Assembly (NCBI RefSeq): GCF_037126465.1
Contig: NC_088201.1
Coordinates: 139,564,376 to 139,628,375 of the forward strand
Direction: 5' to 3'
DNA: 64,000 nucleotides
DNA from: Ornithodoros turicata
Taxonomy: Eukaryota > Arthropoda > Arachnida > Ixodida > Argasidae
This document shows, one piece after another, positions 10,107-23,100 of this stretch. The position numbers and the translations under genes were made by a program. The notes below the pieces were generated by a model. That model had not been told where the DNA came from and ran no database searches. It worked only from the letters and a program-made list of their open reading frames with translations. Position 1 is the stretch's first letter, and each line of letters begins with the position of its first letter.

Positions 10107-12285
10107 ATGGTTCTATTCCTCACTTTCCTCTGAAATTATTTACGTATCGGACATGGGATGTCTAAAGAAACATTCAAAGTGTTAAAGGGAAATACTAAAA
10201 TAAACGTAAACGTATATTAGACGAGTAATTTTTATCGTTCTGGCACCGTAGGAGGGGCGTTGTCAAGCGGTGTTTATTTTATGCGCACATACAGTCTGGT
10301 ACGTTACATTCAGATAGAATTTAGAAGAAGATTATAGAAGATTAAACATGCATTGCTCGGCACCTGTTAGATCAACTTGTTTCCGAGGGGACATTTGGCA
10401 TAATTAATTCACGTTCGCTTTCATCGTCGTTTCACCATTCATTTTGTTGATATGCAACATCTTTTCTACGTCGAATTTACAATAGTGTGTTCAGTGGGCA
10501 GTGTTGAAGCCTATTTCTTGCTATGTATAGAGAAAACCATGTTCAGAATCTAACGCACTCGGAATTAAAGGGTGCAAAATTGCTGCTCTGGAGACTGGTA
10601 TCGAGGTTACAATGTATAAGATCATGTGTAAAATTTTTGCTGTGTCATTTCTCTGTTTTCCTCCTTTATTATTTCCAAATTCTCAGGTATATTAGGTTTA
10701 CGCGACAAGAAGCACCCGAAGAAGGCCCAGTAGACGACGTGTGCGCGCTAATCGTGCGCGCGTTCGCCGCTCCACTTCAAAAATTTCTTACCGCGCCCAT
10801 GACGGAAAACGAATTCTAATTTTGCTGTATTCGTGGTGAAGGAAATATCTATAACACGGAAAAAATGATGTCGCAATATTAACGGGGTATTTTGCTAGAT
10901 ACATGCAGATGGGTTTAATTTCGCGTACCACTTTCTGATTCAAGAAAATGCTATCTGTCCAATGTATAAGAATTGCACGGCATTTACACCAAAAGAAAAA
11001 TATTTAAAAGACGAACACAACGGTGTGTTATTCATGCTTCTGCGAGGAGGAAAGCGTCTAAAACGGGGATATTCTAGCATTTGCTTGCAACATTGTCATG
11101 TTTTTTTTAAAGAAAATAACTACGTTACTTACAGCAACATGTAGTGTCTACTTCTTGTACACGTGCTTGTACGAAGTGGAAGCATTTTCTGTGCGTTGTC
11201 TAGCGCACAGAAAATGCTTCAACTTCGTGGAACGTACGCTTGTGGTTGGGGAAGCCTTAAAAATCGCGACTCGAACTCATAGCCACAGTTGCTTCGCGGC
11301 GCTAACACACAATTTAAAAAAATCGCGTCTGGCGTCAGGCCGGAAAACTCGTGTATTTTTTCTCCCCTTCTTCCCCGGAAACGGGTGCAGTTTGGACATT
11401 GGAAACAGGCTATTTATTCGTCGTTCGGCATCAACTAACAAATATATGTTTGGCCGGGAAATCGAAAATGTAAAGATACACGGCCTGGACGAATTTCGAT
11501 GAAAAAAAAAGTTTGGTGTCAAAATTTGTTAAATTGGTGAAAAAAAATATTGCAGTGCAACTTTTCATTCGTGTTTAATTGCTCCTAATGGTTTATTATT
11601 GTTGTTTTTGCTACGTCTCTCCTGAAGGAGGTAAGCGGTCGGTGCAAAAGGGAAACGCGAATGAGTTCCTCGAACACATTCGCTGGGCGAATGCCATTCA
11701 TCTATAGTGCCGTTTTGATTCACCGTGTGACGAGAATATCAATAGTGCGAATGTCATTCGCTTGAAGTGACATTTATTTTGCGTGTGACAGTGGTATTAT
11801 GTAGTGTGTGTTCTAGTGTTGGCTCATTCGCATATCAAAATCTGGGGATGTGTGCCCCGAAGTACATCCTGGTTTCAGGGCTTTTGTAAAAGAGTGTGGA
11901 ATCGTATAATAACTTTCTCGCGTATTCCTGAAAACATGTAATAAAGAAGATAATTACTGAACTAAGAATGAATGAAGTTGTCGTCGAGTAGTTTCATGTC
12001 CTTTCTAAGATGATGTCCACCTGGCAGCATAAAGCGCCTGCAAATATAGCATGAGTGCAATGCTCACAGCTTTTTGCCAAAAAAATATGCACAGGATGAA
12101 GACGCCCTGTATAGCAAACTACTAATAAAATGCATTATCAACACTGTTGTTCCTTATCACTTCACGAGCCGTAACAATCATCATTGGTTTCAGTTACGTG
12201 AGAAGTTTGTTTTGCTGTTGACACAGGCCAGTGTTGTTTTCGTAGCACTAGCAGAAATATTGCAAATCGTACATTTTCGTCGTAG
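10107..12285. other. Intron sequence with one large hairpin, no certain gene
   Basis: Contains the inverted repeat at 11171-11228 and repeated GCGAATGNCATTC-like words at 11650-11770. A splice-framed run after an acceptor at 10687 (YIRFTRQEAPEEGPVDD..., stop at 10817-10819) may be an orphan terminal exon; it has no known domain. The 134-codon ORF at 11098-11502 crosses the hairpin and is probably chance. Confidence 0.35.
11171..11228. repeat. Short-loop inverted repeat (25-bp arms, one mismatch)
   Basis: Arms 11171-11195 and 11204-11228 around an 8-nt loop; core GAAGCATTTTCTGTGCG. Too short for a typical miRNA precursor. Similar structures occur at 30224, 44267, 45430 and 45484. Confidence 0.8.
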
Positions 12286-12434
12286 GCTTACTCAGTCCCA
12301 AGGATATACTATGGCTACTGGAAGAACTTCGAACAAGATATCGAGGACAAGTGTTGTATTGAAAAGCAGCTCAGTCCACTTGGGAACCTAACCGTGGTTT
12401 TTAAGAATGCACACCTTGGAAGCAACGGCGAAGT
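12286..12434 (+). CDS. Lipocalin-like gene, internal exon
   Basis: Acceptor ATTTTCGTCGTAG and donor GTGAGT bound 149 nt, phase 0 in and two bases out. It reads YYGYWKNFEQDIEDKCCIEK followed by LSPLGNLTVVFKNAHL, the aromatic/acidic strand with a paired cysteine and a glycosylated strand (NLT) seen in metastriate tick lipocalins. The two overhanging bases are completed by the exon at 24630, giving a continuous NGEV/EVNRHVVYKL. The linking intron is 12.2 kb and contains three mobile elements. Confidence 0.6.
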
Positions 12435-14269
12435 GTGAGTACCATTTCAAATGAAAACTTGATGTGAGCCTTCATATCTTTGAAGCACCTTGGTATTGCC
12501 TTTGATACGTTACCTGGAAGGTTCGTGTATTGGCTTACTCACCTTGAGAAGGGCGCGTCAAATGTATGCACACTGTTAACCAAAAAGGTGTCTGAAAACG
12601 GTGTTAATGTTATAAATTAATGCTCCTTTCGGATAAGATTCACTCCTCACAAAATGAGAAAAGATGGTCTTTCTTCCCTTCGTTTGAGACGAAGGCGTAT
12701 AGGAGGTGTGCGATTCTCCCGGAGAAGTGATAACGCGTGCATTTTACTCCTTCTTTCACCTTCTCTCCTCGACTCTTCCACCGCCTCGCACTTCCATCCG
12801 CGTATTTGCGACAGGTCGTTCCCAAAGTTTTTAAACGCATTAAACCTCAAATATACATCTCCATGACCTAAAATAGGTGCACTCTGCCTCTCAGTGGTCG
12901 TCAGTCCTCACTAACACAAGCTAATTATTTGTGAACATGTTTGATTCTGCCGCGGTCTTGTACCGGTACGGGCGATTTTTCTTTTCCCGCCGGACGTCGG
13001 TTTGGAAGTCTCGTCGAACCACGGAGGAACAGTAAGGGCCCCGAAATGGGCTCGAAAATGGCGGATCTTACTGCATGAATCTTTTACGGCTGTGCCGTGA
13101 CAATCGCCTTCCCTTGGAGCCTTCCTCTCTGGAGATTCCGTTGCGGCAATACGCCGTTTTACACTTGAACGTTCGACGTTGAAGACAGTGTGAAGTTTGT
13201 TATGCAAACACGCACTCGAAGTATCCGGAAATGAATTAGTGTTTTTGTAGTCCCTGCATTGTTCTTTTTTCAATGCTTCATGCAGCCTTTTATTTTCCAC
13301 GGCATAATTAATCCTATTTAGAAAAGTCGAAAACCGTTTGATTAGGCTTGTTGGTATAACCATTGATGGGTCAGCGCAGTACGAAAACAAAGACGAAGAT
13401 AGAGGAGAGCCGAGCGTAATCCGTGTCAGAATGTCCTTGTCCATACTCCAGCGTCACGGGTGTTCTCCTACTGCACAGCTCAATCAATTATGGTATAGCA
13501 CTTCATAGAGTGGTGAAATCATCTCTCAATTCGAAAGTGGAAGAACTTTCTGGGAGGCATATTCTGATCCTTTCAGGCAAATAAATGCACATTCAATAGT
13601 GTCAGAAGGATTTTTTTTTTTCTGAAAGAAAATTTTGTTTAGACGAAAACTGAAAGAAGTAAATCATTCCTCACACAAACATCATGTTTACTTGGCAATT
13701 TATTTTTTCATATACACACTGAGCGGAGATTAAAAAAAATCCATGAATAATGGCGAAATCGGGTTGTCATTTCACGGCAACACGGTCTTGCGCTCGGAAA
13801 TTGCTTAATCGGCGCCCGAGATGGATCACGTGACTGTTTCCACCCGAACATGAGCGCCAGGAATCTTGCGATTTTAGTTACTTGGATCACGCTGGGGAAT
13901 CGCGGTCGCCGGTCTTCGGGTTCCGTTGTATGCTAAACCACGTGAACTTCGACGTGCGGGCCAATGAGGGCAGTCGCCACTGTTGCAGCGCGGATGTGCC
14001 GACGCCGGATATAGCTGGGCAGCGCGGTGCTCGGTCGTTACGAGACCAAGCGAAAAAAAATGCTAGCTGACTAATTGCGGGCGCTTGAAAAGTGTCACGC
14101 GAACATGCGAAATTGCTTCGCTTTGACCAAGCGAACATGACTGCTCGGGGTCTGTCAAAAAAAGTTGTCACGAAATGATCACCCGAATTTGTCATAAGGC
14201 GTGAGATCGGAGGAGGCAGTCTACCACGGAACGCGAAACAACCGGCTCCCTCTGACTGACCTTCTGCTG
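12435..14269. other. Intron sequence, no certain gene
   Basis: Holds a 177-codon minus-strand ORF (12911-13444) without recognisable domains, with a Lys/Arg-rich C-terminus. I cannot separate it from chance. The remainder is AT-rich and featureless up to the gag relic. Confidence 0.35.
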
Positions 14270-15137
14270 CCGCCGTCTCAACCATTGCGGTCAACTTACT
14301 GCCGATATGGGACAGGAACCCTGCCACCTGGTTCATCCAATCCGAGGGTCAATTTCATCTTTCCAGCATTAGTTCCCAGCAGAAAAAATTCTACCGCGTC
14401 ATATCGGCGCTGTCTCCATCTGCTGCTCAAGAAGTCTATGACATTATCGCTAACCCTCCCTCCGGTCTACACTATGACACGCTGAAGTCATCTCTACTCA
14501 AACGCACGACCCGTTCCGACCGCTCTCGTCTTCATCAACTTCGCTCAGACGAGGACCTCGGAGACCGGCACCCTACCCATCTGTTACGCCGCATGAAGCA
14601 GCTTCTTGGCGACACTTATGCGTCTTCCAGTGACAGTTTAACCCCGGGAATTCTTTCTGCAACGCCCTCCCCGACATGTACAAATGGTTCTGGCCACTCC
14701 TTCAAATCTCTCCACGGACAAGCTTGCTGATCGTGCCAATGCCGTAATGGAGGTCGCGGCACCTACATTCTTGACTTTGGACGCCGTTCATGCCACTGTA
14801 GATATTAATCCAGAGCGCGTACCTCGTCAAGACCCTCCTTCCACCCCAGCCTGCTCTGACGCTGCGCGTCTCCCCACCTCCCAGAAGCTGTTGCGGCGCT
14901 CGCTACCCGAAGTCGGTCCCCAAGTCCACGTTATTCCCGCCCACGCTCAAGCTCCCGTCACTCCACTCGGCAACCACTTTCCCGCAACGTGCAGTCTGAT
15001 AGGATCTGTTTGTACCACTGTCACTTCAGAGCCGACTATATCACTGCCTCCAGTCATGCTCGTGGACGGGAAACCCTCCTGCCAGCCACTGATGGCGAGA
15101 GGTGGGCCGGTCCAATACGATAGTCGGCTCTACTATA

Positions 15138-16044
15138 CAGGGTGTCTTTTTTTAGGCGATACAGATTTTTCATTAAACAAATATCAGGGTTATAGACATG
15201 CTGTTTTCACTTCTATCATCTCTGGGCCGACGGACGTTCTTGGTCAATCTGTTACTCAACCGTCAAATCACTAATTACCTAAAAATCGTTCATTAACTTT
15301 TTAATTATAAAAGTTACGAAGTTGTTCCAATGAGAACATCTGTTCCTTTCGGTGACCTGATATCGTAGCCGTTTTCAGAACAAAAATCCGTTCGATAGAT
15401 CTTCCACAAAAAACTCGTGACGGAAGATCATTTGTTTTCTTTTTTCTTCATTGCGCATCTTCCGAGACGCGTCTTTCCTTCATCCCCAACGGAGATGGTG
15501 AAGGAGCCTCATGCGTCGAAGATACAGCTATTGTGCCGCCTCACGCGTCGAAGATGAGCTTTAACTTGCTGGAAGAAAACAGAAACACATGTATCGGGCG
15601 ACGCTATCGGAAATGCCCTTATCTTGGGGTGCATTTTCTGTTAATCTTTTTCCGGGACGCAAGAGGCGACAGTGTGCTTTTCTCCCTCTCACATTGGGGG
15701 TGAAGAAAAGACGGGTCTCCGAAGATGCGCATTGAACAAAATAAAGAAAAAAATGGTGTTCCTTCACGATTTTTTTGCGGACGATCTACTGAACCGATTT
15801 TTGTTCTGAAAACGGCTACGATATCAGGTCACCGAAAGCAACGTATGTTCTATTGAGACAACTTCGTATCTCTTATAATTAAAAAGTTAATTAACGATTT
15901 TTAGGTAATTAGTCATTTGAAGGGCGAGCAACATTTGGCCAATGACGTCCGCCGGCCCAGAGATGATAGAAGTGAAAACAGCATGTCTATAGCCCTTATA
16001 GTTTTTTAATGAAAAATCTGTCGCGCCTAAAAAAAGACACCCTG
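15138..16044. mobile_element. Long-TIR fold-back MITE, TA target duplication
   Basis: Ends CAGGGTGTCTTTTTTTAGGC / GCCTAAAAAAAGACACCCTG, flanked by TA. The arms stay complementary for several hundred bases (for example ACAGCATGTCTATA and CGTAGCCGTTTTCAGAACAA recur inverted), so nearly the whole element folds back. No transposase. It interrupts gypsy copy 2 where protease and RT would lie. Confidence 0.85.
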
Positions 16045-16986
16045 TATAGTTGCGTTCCACATCCGTCATCACCGACCCAGCTCCGGAATTCCTTGGTTTG
16101 GTGAACGTCTATCGTGGCTTCATGCCACCTTATGCGCAGACACTTCGACCTCTTAAGGCTTTGCTAGCCGGTCACGGCCGCGGTTCCTCCAGCCTATCAT
16201 GACCTTCGGCAGCCCATGCGCCTTTAATAAGATCCATGACGACCTCGCTTCCGCTACACTACTGTTCCAACTCCGTCAAGATGCCCCTACAAGCATCATG
16301 GTGGATGCCTTGAATGTCGCTGTCGGTGCTGTCCTTCAGCAGCGAGTCTCATCTGCTTGGCACCCTGTCGCTTTCTTCTCGCGCATGCTCCAGCTGGCGG
16401 AAACACGGTATAGCATCTTTGGGCGTGAACTCGTCGTTATCTTCCACACAGTGAAGCACTTTCGGCATTTTCAGGAGGGTCGCCCATTTGCCATATATAC
16501 AGACCACAAGCCTCTCACGTACGCGATCTCGTCCTCCGGCAGTGCATATACACCACGAGAAATCGGACAGCTCTCCTTCATATCTGAATTTTCTTCGGAT
16601 ATCCAGCTTGTCAGTCGTGCAAACAACGCTGCGGCTGACGCCCTCAGCCGCGTCTCTGCTGTCACCGTGCCGTAGGAGCAGCGCTGTTAAACCGTACTCT
16701 CTCTCGACACCATTGCGACAGCTCAGGTTGCTGACGACGAACCCGCCCGTTTCACCGCAAGTCCCGCCTCGGCCAGCCTCCGGCCTGAAGACGTTGCAGT
16801 TCCTGGCGCATCGACCCCAGTCACCTGCGACACGTCGCGCTCTTCAGCTAGACCTTCTGTTCCCTCCGTGCTTCGCCGTGCCATATTCAGTCACTTCCAT
16901 CACCTTTGTCACCCCGGCATCCGCGGACCCCAACGGCTCATTGGTACGCGATATGTCCGGCCTTGCATGAACTCTGACATCCGACT

Positions 16987-18410
16987 CTACACTCTAAACC
17001 CAGTGACGGATAGGTGCCGGCTGATCAACAGCAATATTTTTTTTAAAAATGTGCCACATGACTTCAAGGGACACGCGGTGCCTGCGAAAGCTGCAGGTGC
17101 CACTTTCCCCCTGAAGCAACTGGTACGACATTCCTGCTGACGCCAGGAGCCACAGTGTACCGGACGTATCGAAGGGTTACTTGTACCCACTTATACGCGA
17201 AACACATTGCGCCTCTCGAGTTCCCTAACAGAAAAATTACCACCACGCTTCGCAAAAAAAAAGAAAAAGCAAGGAAGAAAATGTTCCAAGCACATCGAAC
17301 ATGAAACACCAGATTTTATTGGCTTGCACGTACTTCTAAATTTCATCCAGTACATCGTGGTTTGCCGAATGGAAAGCATACACGGTTCACTAATCCCAAC
17401 ACACACATATGGAGCACACGTTGCACGGACACACAACCCATCCGATGATCCGATGCACCAGGCAGTCCTCCAAACGCCGAACACACAATCCTCGAAACTT
17501 CGAACAGGCTGGCACTGAAAGCTCAATGAAGATCCTTAGTGACGAACACGACGGTTTCTCACACGAAATGGCCGAGGAACAATTGTCCAACAAGTGGCAA
17601 CAGACACCAATTCCATGTGAGTAGCAGTTGCAATCTTTCACGCGTATGTGTGACCGTTGAGACAGGAAACAACTTGTAAAGAAACCGAAGTGAATATCAC
17701 GCTGGTATTGTTCCAACGTTAATGCTGGAATAGTACTCCATTCTGTAACTCACCTCCTCGCAATCGATACAGTCCCACGGTCACCTATAACGAAAGAATA
17801 CAATTAACCTATCTTGTAATGTACATCGTCGCTTCACCGATGCAGCCGATCCTCTCCTGCCGCCATTTGCAATGCGTGCACCGTCTGCAACAGAATGTAC
17901 TTCGTTTGTTAAACACGAGTAAAACGCAGGCGTCGTACGATGCATCACAGCTGGGATGGCTTACCTTAAGCAAACATGAGTCCTGTACTTAAAAAGCAAG
18001 GTATCATCCTTCTCATAGGCGAGGTTGCAAAGCAGACAGCGTCAAGAAAGCGGGAAGCGGGAGGGAACGGATGCGGGAGAATACGTTGTGCCGTGTCACT
18101 TGTCACCCGCGGAGCGCGGAACAACGTAGTACGCTCCAACGAAGGCACGCATATTCAGCCGGCACACGCATTATTCAACAAGCACACGAGTACAAGGTTC
18201 AGGAGGCACACATATTATTCAGCGGGCACAAAGCCGTTTCATACCAACGTGACGGCTTTGTACCTGCTGAAATTTGTCGATGAGTATCGCTGTGCTTGCT
18301 ATTTTATAACCGTTACGGCTGCTTCCAGACGGTTACGGCTGTGTACCAGCTGCACTTTCTCAGGGAACTTTTTTAACTGGCACATGTCCGTCACATGATT
18401 TAGAGTGTAG
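16987..18410. mobile_element. Unclassified TIR element inserted in the integrase region of gypsy copy 2
   Basis: CTACACTCTAAA at 16987 and TTTAGAGTGTAG ending at 18410, with similarity continuing inward (GTGACGGA...GTGCC). It separates MNSDIRLY from CTQCQRGKIQRH of one integrase zinc domain, which proves the insertion. The interior 17450-18240 recurs at 48296-49080. No transposase recognised; the superfamily is open. Confidence 0.7.
17450..18240. repeat. Dispersed repeat, copy A (partner 48296-49080)
   Basis: Shared blocks include ATGCACCAGGCAGTCC, TGACCGTTGAGAC, GCCGCCATTTGCAATGCGT, GTCGTACGATGCATC and CACACATATTATTCAGCGGG in the same order. Direct orientation relative to the partner. Confidence 0.75.
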
Positions 18411-19590
18411 TCTCGCGCATGTGTACAGTGCCAGCGCGGCAAGATTCAGCGCCACACCTGCTTGCCACCTTGAACCTTTCTGCCACAAGACGGCCATTTC
18501 GACCACATCCACATCGACGTAGTTGGACCTTTTCCATACAGTCGAGGCTCCACCCACATACTCACCATGATTGACCGCTGTACCTGCTGGCCCGAAGTCG
18601 TTCCGGTTCCTGAGGCGACCGCCTCCACTGTAGCTGCAGCTCTCGTCACTACGTGGGTCTCTCGTTTTGGCACGTCGTCCATCGTCACAACAGACCGCGG
18701 TTGCCGGTTCGAGTTAGCATTATTTGCCGCCCCCACTGACCCTCTCCGCACCAAAGGAATCCGGACCACGGCATGACCCTACGTCCAACGGCCTGGTCGA
18801 ACGGCTACATCGACAACTCAAATTTGCGCTCTGCGCTTCTCCCCAGATCCCAGGACCCGAGGTTATCCTGGTTGCCCTTCCGTGCTTACGCGCCGGCTTA
18901 AAGCCCGATCTGGGATGCTCCGTGGCTGAGCACATCTATGGCACAACACTGTTCCTTCTCGGAGAGCTACTGTGCCCCCTTCCGTCGACTCTCCGAGTAG
19001 CGCCTAGGACTATTCCTCTCGGCTTCGCACCGTCACAGGTTCTGACCACGCTCCGCCAGAAGCTACCAACACCGTGGTCGATCACCTGTATGCACGTCCT
19101 CATCCGCTGCGACGCCGTGCGAAAACCACTCCAGCCCCTACACCGGCCCATTTCGGGATCTCCACCGCGCAGACCGGTACTGTCGGGCTGTTCCATTTCC
19201 CAAGGCGCCCCTGAAACCCGTCTGCCCTCGCTGTACATCACGCTGCCGCCGGGAGTTGGCTAGGGGGGTGGGGGAGCCGTGCAGAGGCACCATCATCCTC
19301 AACACCACTAGCGCCTGGCGCGCGAAGAATAAACTGTGTGGCGCAAGCCCTTCGTCAGTCTGCATTGGCTGTCACGGTCAACGGTTGTCTCTGTCATTTG
19401 GTTACCCCTTAGCCACAACCATAGCAAGGACACAGCTATATAACAAGTTGCCACTGTTGCTGGGACCATATTTCCAACTCTTCCTTTTTTTTCGGGCATA
19501 AATGTGGGCCGTTGCGACCACCTGCTGCTACATAGAGTACAAATAATATTCTCGTGTAAGTTGCATATTGCAAACACAAACACACCATGC

Positions 19591-19953
19591 CGGTGTTTCT
19601 CAAACTTTTCCAGTACGTGACCTCTTTAAGTAAACCTACCATGACCCCCCACCTTCATAAGCCTTCCGAAAACTTTTTTTTTCAATGACACAGATACATT
19701 TACATTGTAATGTATTTAAAAGACAAAAACACAGAGAGAGCTACCAAAAATTCATATTAATGTCGTTCAACGACGATTCATTTAATCACGTATTTTAATG
19801 AGAAGGATGTGTTTGCTTTGTTGATACAAGCAAATCAATACGGTGGTCTCTGTGGCTCAACCCATGTCGCATTGTCTGCTTGTGGCCTCCATGACCCCAG
19901 AAAAAGGCTCATGACCTGTTTAGGTGTCATCACCCATAGTTTGAGAAACAGTG
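19591..19953. mobile_element. hAT-type MITE
   Basis: TIRs CGGTGTTTCTCAAAC / GTTTGAGAAACAGTG, the form typical of hAT (Tip100/Charlie-like) elements. Flanked by CACCATGC (19583-19590) and GACCATGC (19954-19961), a 7/8 match for an 8-bp duplication. 363 bp, no coding sequence. Confidence 0.7.
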
Positions 19954-19987
19954 GACCATGCTGAAGCAGCGGACAGATGACTACTAC

Positions 19988-20119
19988 TGTAATATAAAGA
20001 AGACGACAAAGTTGGGACATGGCCGTCGCTTGTGTGTGCGAGCTGAGCGCGTGGCTTTCATGATTAAACGTTCTCTCGTTCTTGGAGACGGTCGCATTTC
20101 TACTCGCTCGACTACGACA
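19988..20119 (+). repeat. 5' LTR (132 bp)
   Basis: TGTAATATAAAG...CTACGACA. Contains TATAAAG near its start and is unusually short. TGGTGGCAGCGG follows directly and is the likely primer-binding site; I do not assign the tRNA. Confidence 0.93.
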
Positions 20120-20170
20120 TGGTGGCAGCGGTCACACGTTAGTGGAACAGCCCAGTTCACGTACTTTGGA

Positions 20171-23100
20171 ATGTCCACCCAAGACTTAGCAACAGCGGCC
20201 GGCGAACCTACGGCTACGCCTGCGCCTGCTCCACCTGCGTTCAACCCGTTCGCGGTAGAACTTCCGGACAAGTTCGATTTTCGACAACCGGAGGGGTGGA
20301 AGCGCTGGGTGACGAGATGGGAGCGGTACCGGATCATATCGGGCCTGCAGAAACAGGACAGCTCGACACAGGTGAACACGTTCCTGTACGCTATGGGGAC
20401 CGGGTCAGAGGACGTCCTCGTTTCCATGCGACTAACGGACGAAGTAGCCAACGACTACGACAAGCTCAAGTCAGCCTTCGACAAGTACTTCGTTCCAAGC
20501 CGGAACGTGATCTACGAGCGCGCGCGCTTCAACCTGCGCTCTCAGTTCGAACACGAAACTGTGGAAGAATTCGTTAAGGAGCTACACCGGCTAGCAGAGT
20601 TCTGCGAGTTTGCTTCGCTCAAAGAAGAACTCATTCGAGACAAGCTGGTTGCTGGCCTCCGGGACAGTCGTCTGAGTGAACGGCTACAATTGGACTCCCA
20701 ACTCACACTGGAGAAAGCGGTGACAATGGCCCGCAACTCTGAGGCTGTGAAGGGCCAGCAGAATCTTCTTCGCGGGAACGAACCACCATCGCAGGCACCG
20801 ACGTCGAATACCACGCTAGACGTCGTCACTTCTAGCAGGCCAGCTTCACACAAGGGACGGCAGTCTGAAGCCCGGCCTCCAGCTCAACGACCGGCACAGC
20901 CAAAGTCCGATCCCTGTAAATGGTGTGGGTCGATGCGATTCCACCCGAGGATAGAATGCCCTGCACAGGGGAAAGCCTGTAGCCAGTGTGGGAAACTGGG
21001 CCATTTCGCGTCAGTCTGCCAGACTACACCGGCGCCGAAGCCAGCATCCGGTCGCGGACGGCGTGGTCAGCGCCCCAAGCAATCGCGGAGAGCGCTCGAA
21101 GAGGTATTCCTCGATGGTCTACAGCATCCCTCATCGTCAGACGCCTGGTTTATTACGATCCTTGTCAACGGCAGACCAATCAAGTTTAAGGTTGACACCG
21201 GAGCAGACGTCACGGCCGTGCCAGAGTCAGCCCTGTATCCAGAGACGCGACGCTTTGCGACACGTCCTACGAAGAGGCTCTACGGCCCCGGCAAGTCCCT
21301 GATAAACACTCTGGGTCAAGTACACGTCGACATGAGCTGGAACGGCAAGACGACCAACCAGGAAGTCTTCATCGTCGACGGCCTTCAACACTCTCTGCTA
21401 GGTCGACCAGCCATCAAGGCCTTGGAGGTTCTCCCTCAACTTCTCGAAATCGGACACGATCACGGACACGACTGCATTGCGTCAATGTACCCCGAGCTCT
21501 TTGGAGGCCTAGGACTGATGAGGGCAGCATACAGCATTCACCTTGTTCCGGGACCGAGGCCATATGCAGTAACGTATCCAAGACGTGTAGCACTTTCATT
21601 GCTACCGAGTGTACAAGCCGACATACACCGAATGGAAGGGCTGGGCGTAATTCAAAAGGTAGAGCACGCCACGGAATGGTGCGCACCGATGGTAGCTGTA
21701 AGGAAAAAGAACGGCAAGCTACGCATATGTGTTGACTTCGGCGAGCTCAACAAGCAAGTCGTCCGTGAGCGCGTGATCATGCCGACGGTAGAAGAGAACC
21801 TCAGCAAAATCACGGAAGCTAAGATGTTCAGCAAGCTCGACGCCAATGCTGGATATTGGCAAGCCCCCCTATCACGAGAAAGTCGCGAACTGACCACCTT
21901 CATCACCCCGTTCGGAAGATACCAGTTTCTTCGTCTGCCCTTTGGTATCGCGACTGCCCCGGAATTTTTCCAACGAGAGATGTCACGGATACTTCAAGAC
22001 CTCGACGGTACTGTGTGCCATATGGATGATGTCTTGATCTACGGGAAAAATCAAGAACAACATGAAAGGCGTCTCCATGCAGCGTTGCGTAAACTCTCAG
22101 ATGCGGGCATCACCCTCAACGAGGAGAAATGCTAGTTCACTAGGACCAGGATACACTTTCTGGGTCACGTTCTGGACGAACGGGGGATCTATGTTGACCC
22201 TGAGAAGACCGAAGCCATACGCAAGATGCGGGCACCGGAGTCTGCTAGTGAGCTACGGTCGCTCTTCGGGATGCTTACGCACTTGATGAAGTTCCTTCCG
22301 GGGTTGGCCGAAAAGACGAAAGTACTTCGTGAACTCCTTTCTTCGGATGCCGCTTGGTACTGGGGTCCACAGCACGAGCAATCGTTCAAACAGATCAAGA
22401 AGGATCTCACAACCAGTCCCATTCCGGCGTACTACTCTCCGTTGCGACCACACACCTTGTCAGTGGACGCGTCATCCTACGGCCTCGGAGCGGTGCTGCT
22501 CCAGGAGGAAACTGACGGTCGACGTCATCCAGTTGCGTATGCGTCGAGGCTCCTGACTCCGACTGAGCAACGGTATGCACAGGTAGAGAAAGAAGCTCTT
22601 GCGGTGACGTGGGCATGCGAAAAGTTTCGTATGTATGTCCTGGGCCTTTGCTTTCAAGTGGAGTCTGACCACAAACCCCTCGTGCAAATCTTTAACACCA
22701 AGAGGCTCGACGACCTCACTCCGCGCCTACAACGATTGCGTATGCGGACTCTGGAATACGACTTCTCTGTGACGTTCGTACCGGGGAAGCAGCTATACAC
22801 AGCGGATGTCCTGTCAAGAAATCCACTTTCGCGCACCGACGACGTTGGCGGCAACTTGGAGTCGGTAGTGGCAGAATACGAAATCCTCACCGTCGAGATC
22901 TTACCTGCTTCTCACACCATGCTGTCACGCATAAGGGACGCCCTGAAGAAAGATGCGACCCTTCATCAAGTCATGGAGTACTGTGAGACACAGTGGCCTG
23001 AGGTCAGTACTCTTCCAGAAGACGTACGGAAATACGTCAGCGTGGCTGACGAACTTTCGGTGGTACGGGGACTTCTGCTTCGAGGCTCCCGCTTAGTCGT

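Larger units (their letters stand above)
14270..19590 (+). mobile_element. Decayed Ty3/gypsy retrotransposon, copy 2, split by two TIR elements
   Basis: Gag begins near 14270 (LLPIWDRNPATWFIQSEGQF; SALSPSAAQEVYDIIANPP; LLRRMKQLLGD, to about 14610) and continues to a CX2-3C/H knuckle near 15015. Protease and most of reverse transcriptase are missing at the MITE (15138-16044). Coding resumes in the RT connection (EFLGLVNVYRGFM, about 16090), RNase H (MVDALNVAVGAVLQQ at about 16300; YTDHKPLTYA at about 16497) and the integrase HHCC start (HHLCHPGIRGPQRLIG, about 16900). A second element then interrupts (16987-18410). The integrase core follows: HIHIDVVGP (about 18505), IVTTDRG (about 18683) and NGLVERLHRQLK (about 18790), to a TAG at 19261-19263. 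A G-rich polypurine tract (19264-19276) and AATAAA at 19328 suggest a 3' LTR remnant. Confidence 0.85.

Noticed and set aside
12911..13444. 177-codon minus-strand ORF
   Set aside because: No recognised motif, no splice or poly(A) support; length is compatible with chance in this region. Kept only as a note.
19958..20170. Upstream start of the gypsy gag-pol frame before 20171
   Set aside because: The extension runs through the 5' LTR and target site, which are not coding; ATG 20171 follows the LTR and primer-binding region.
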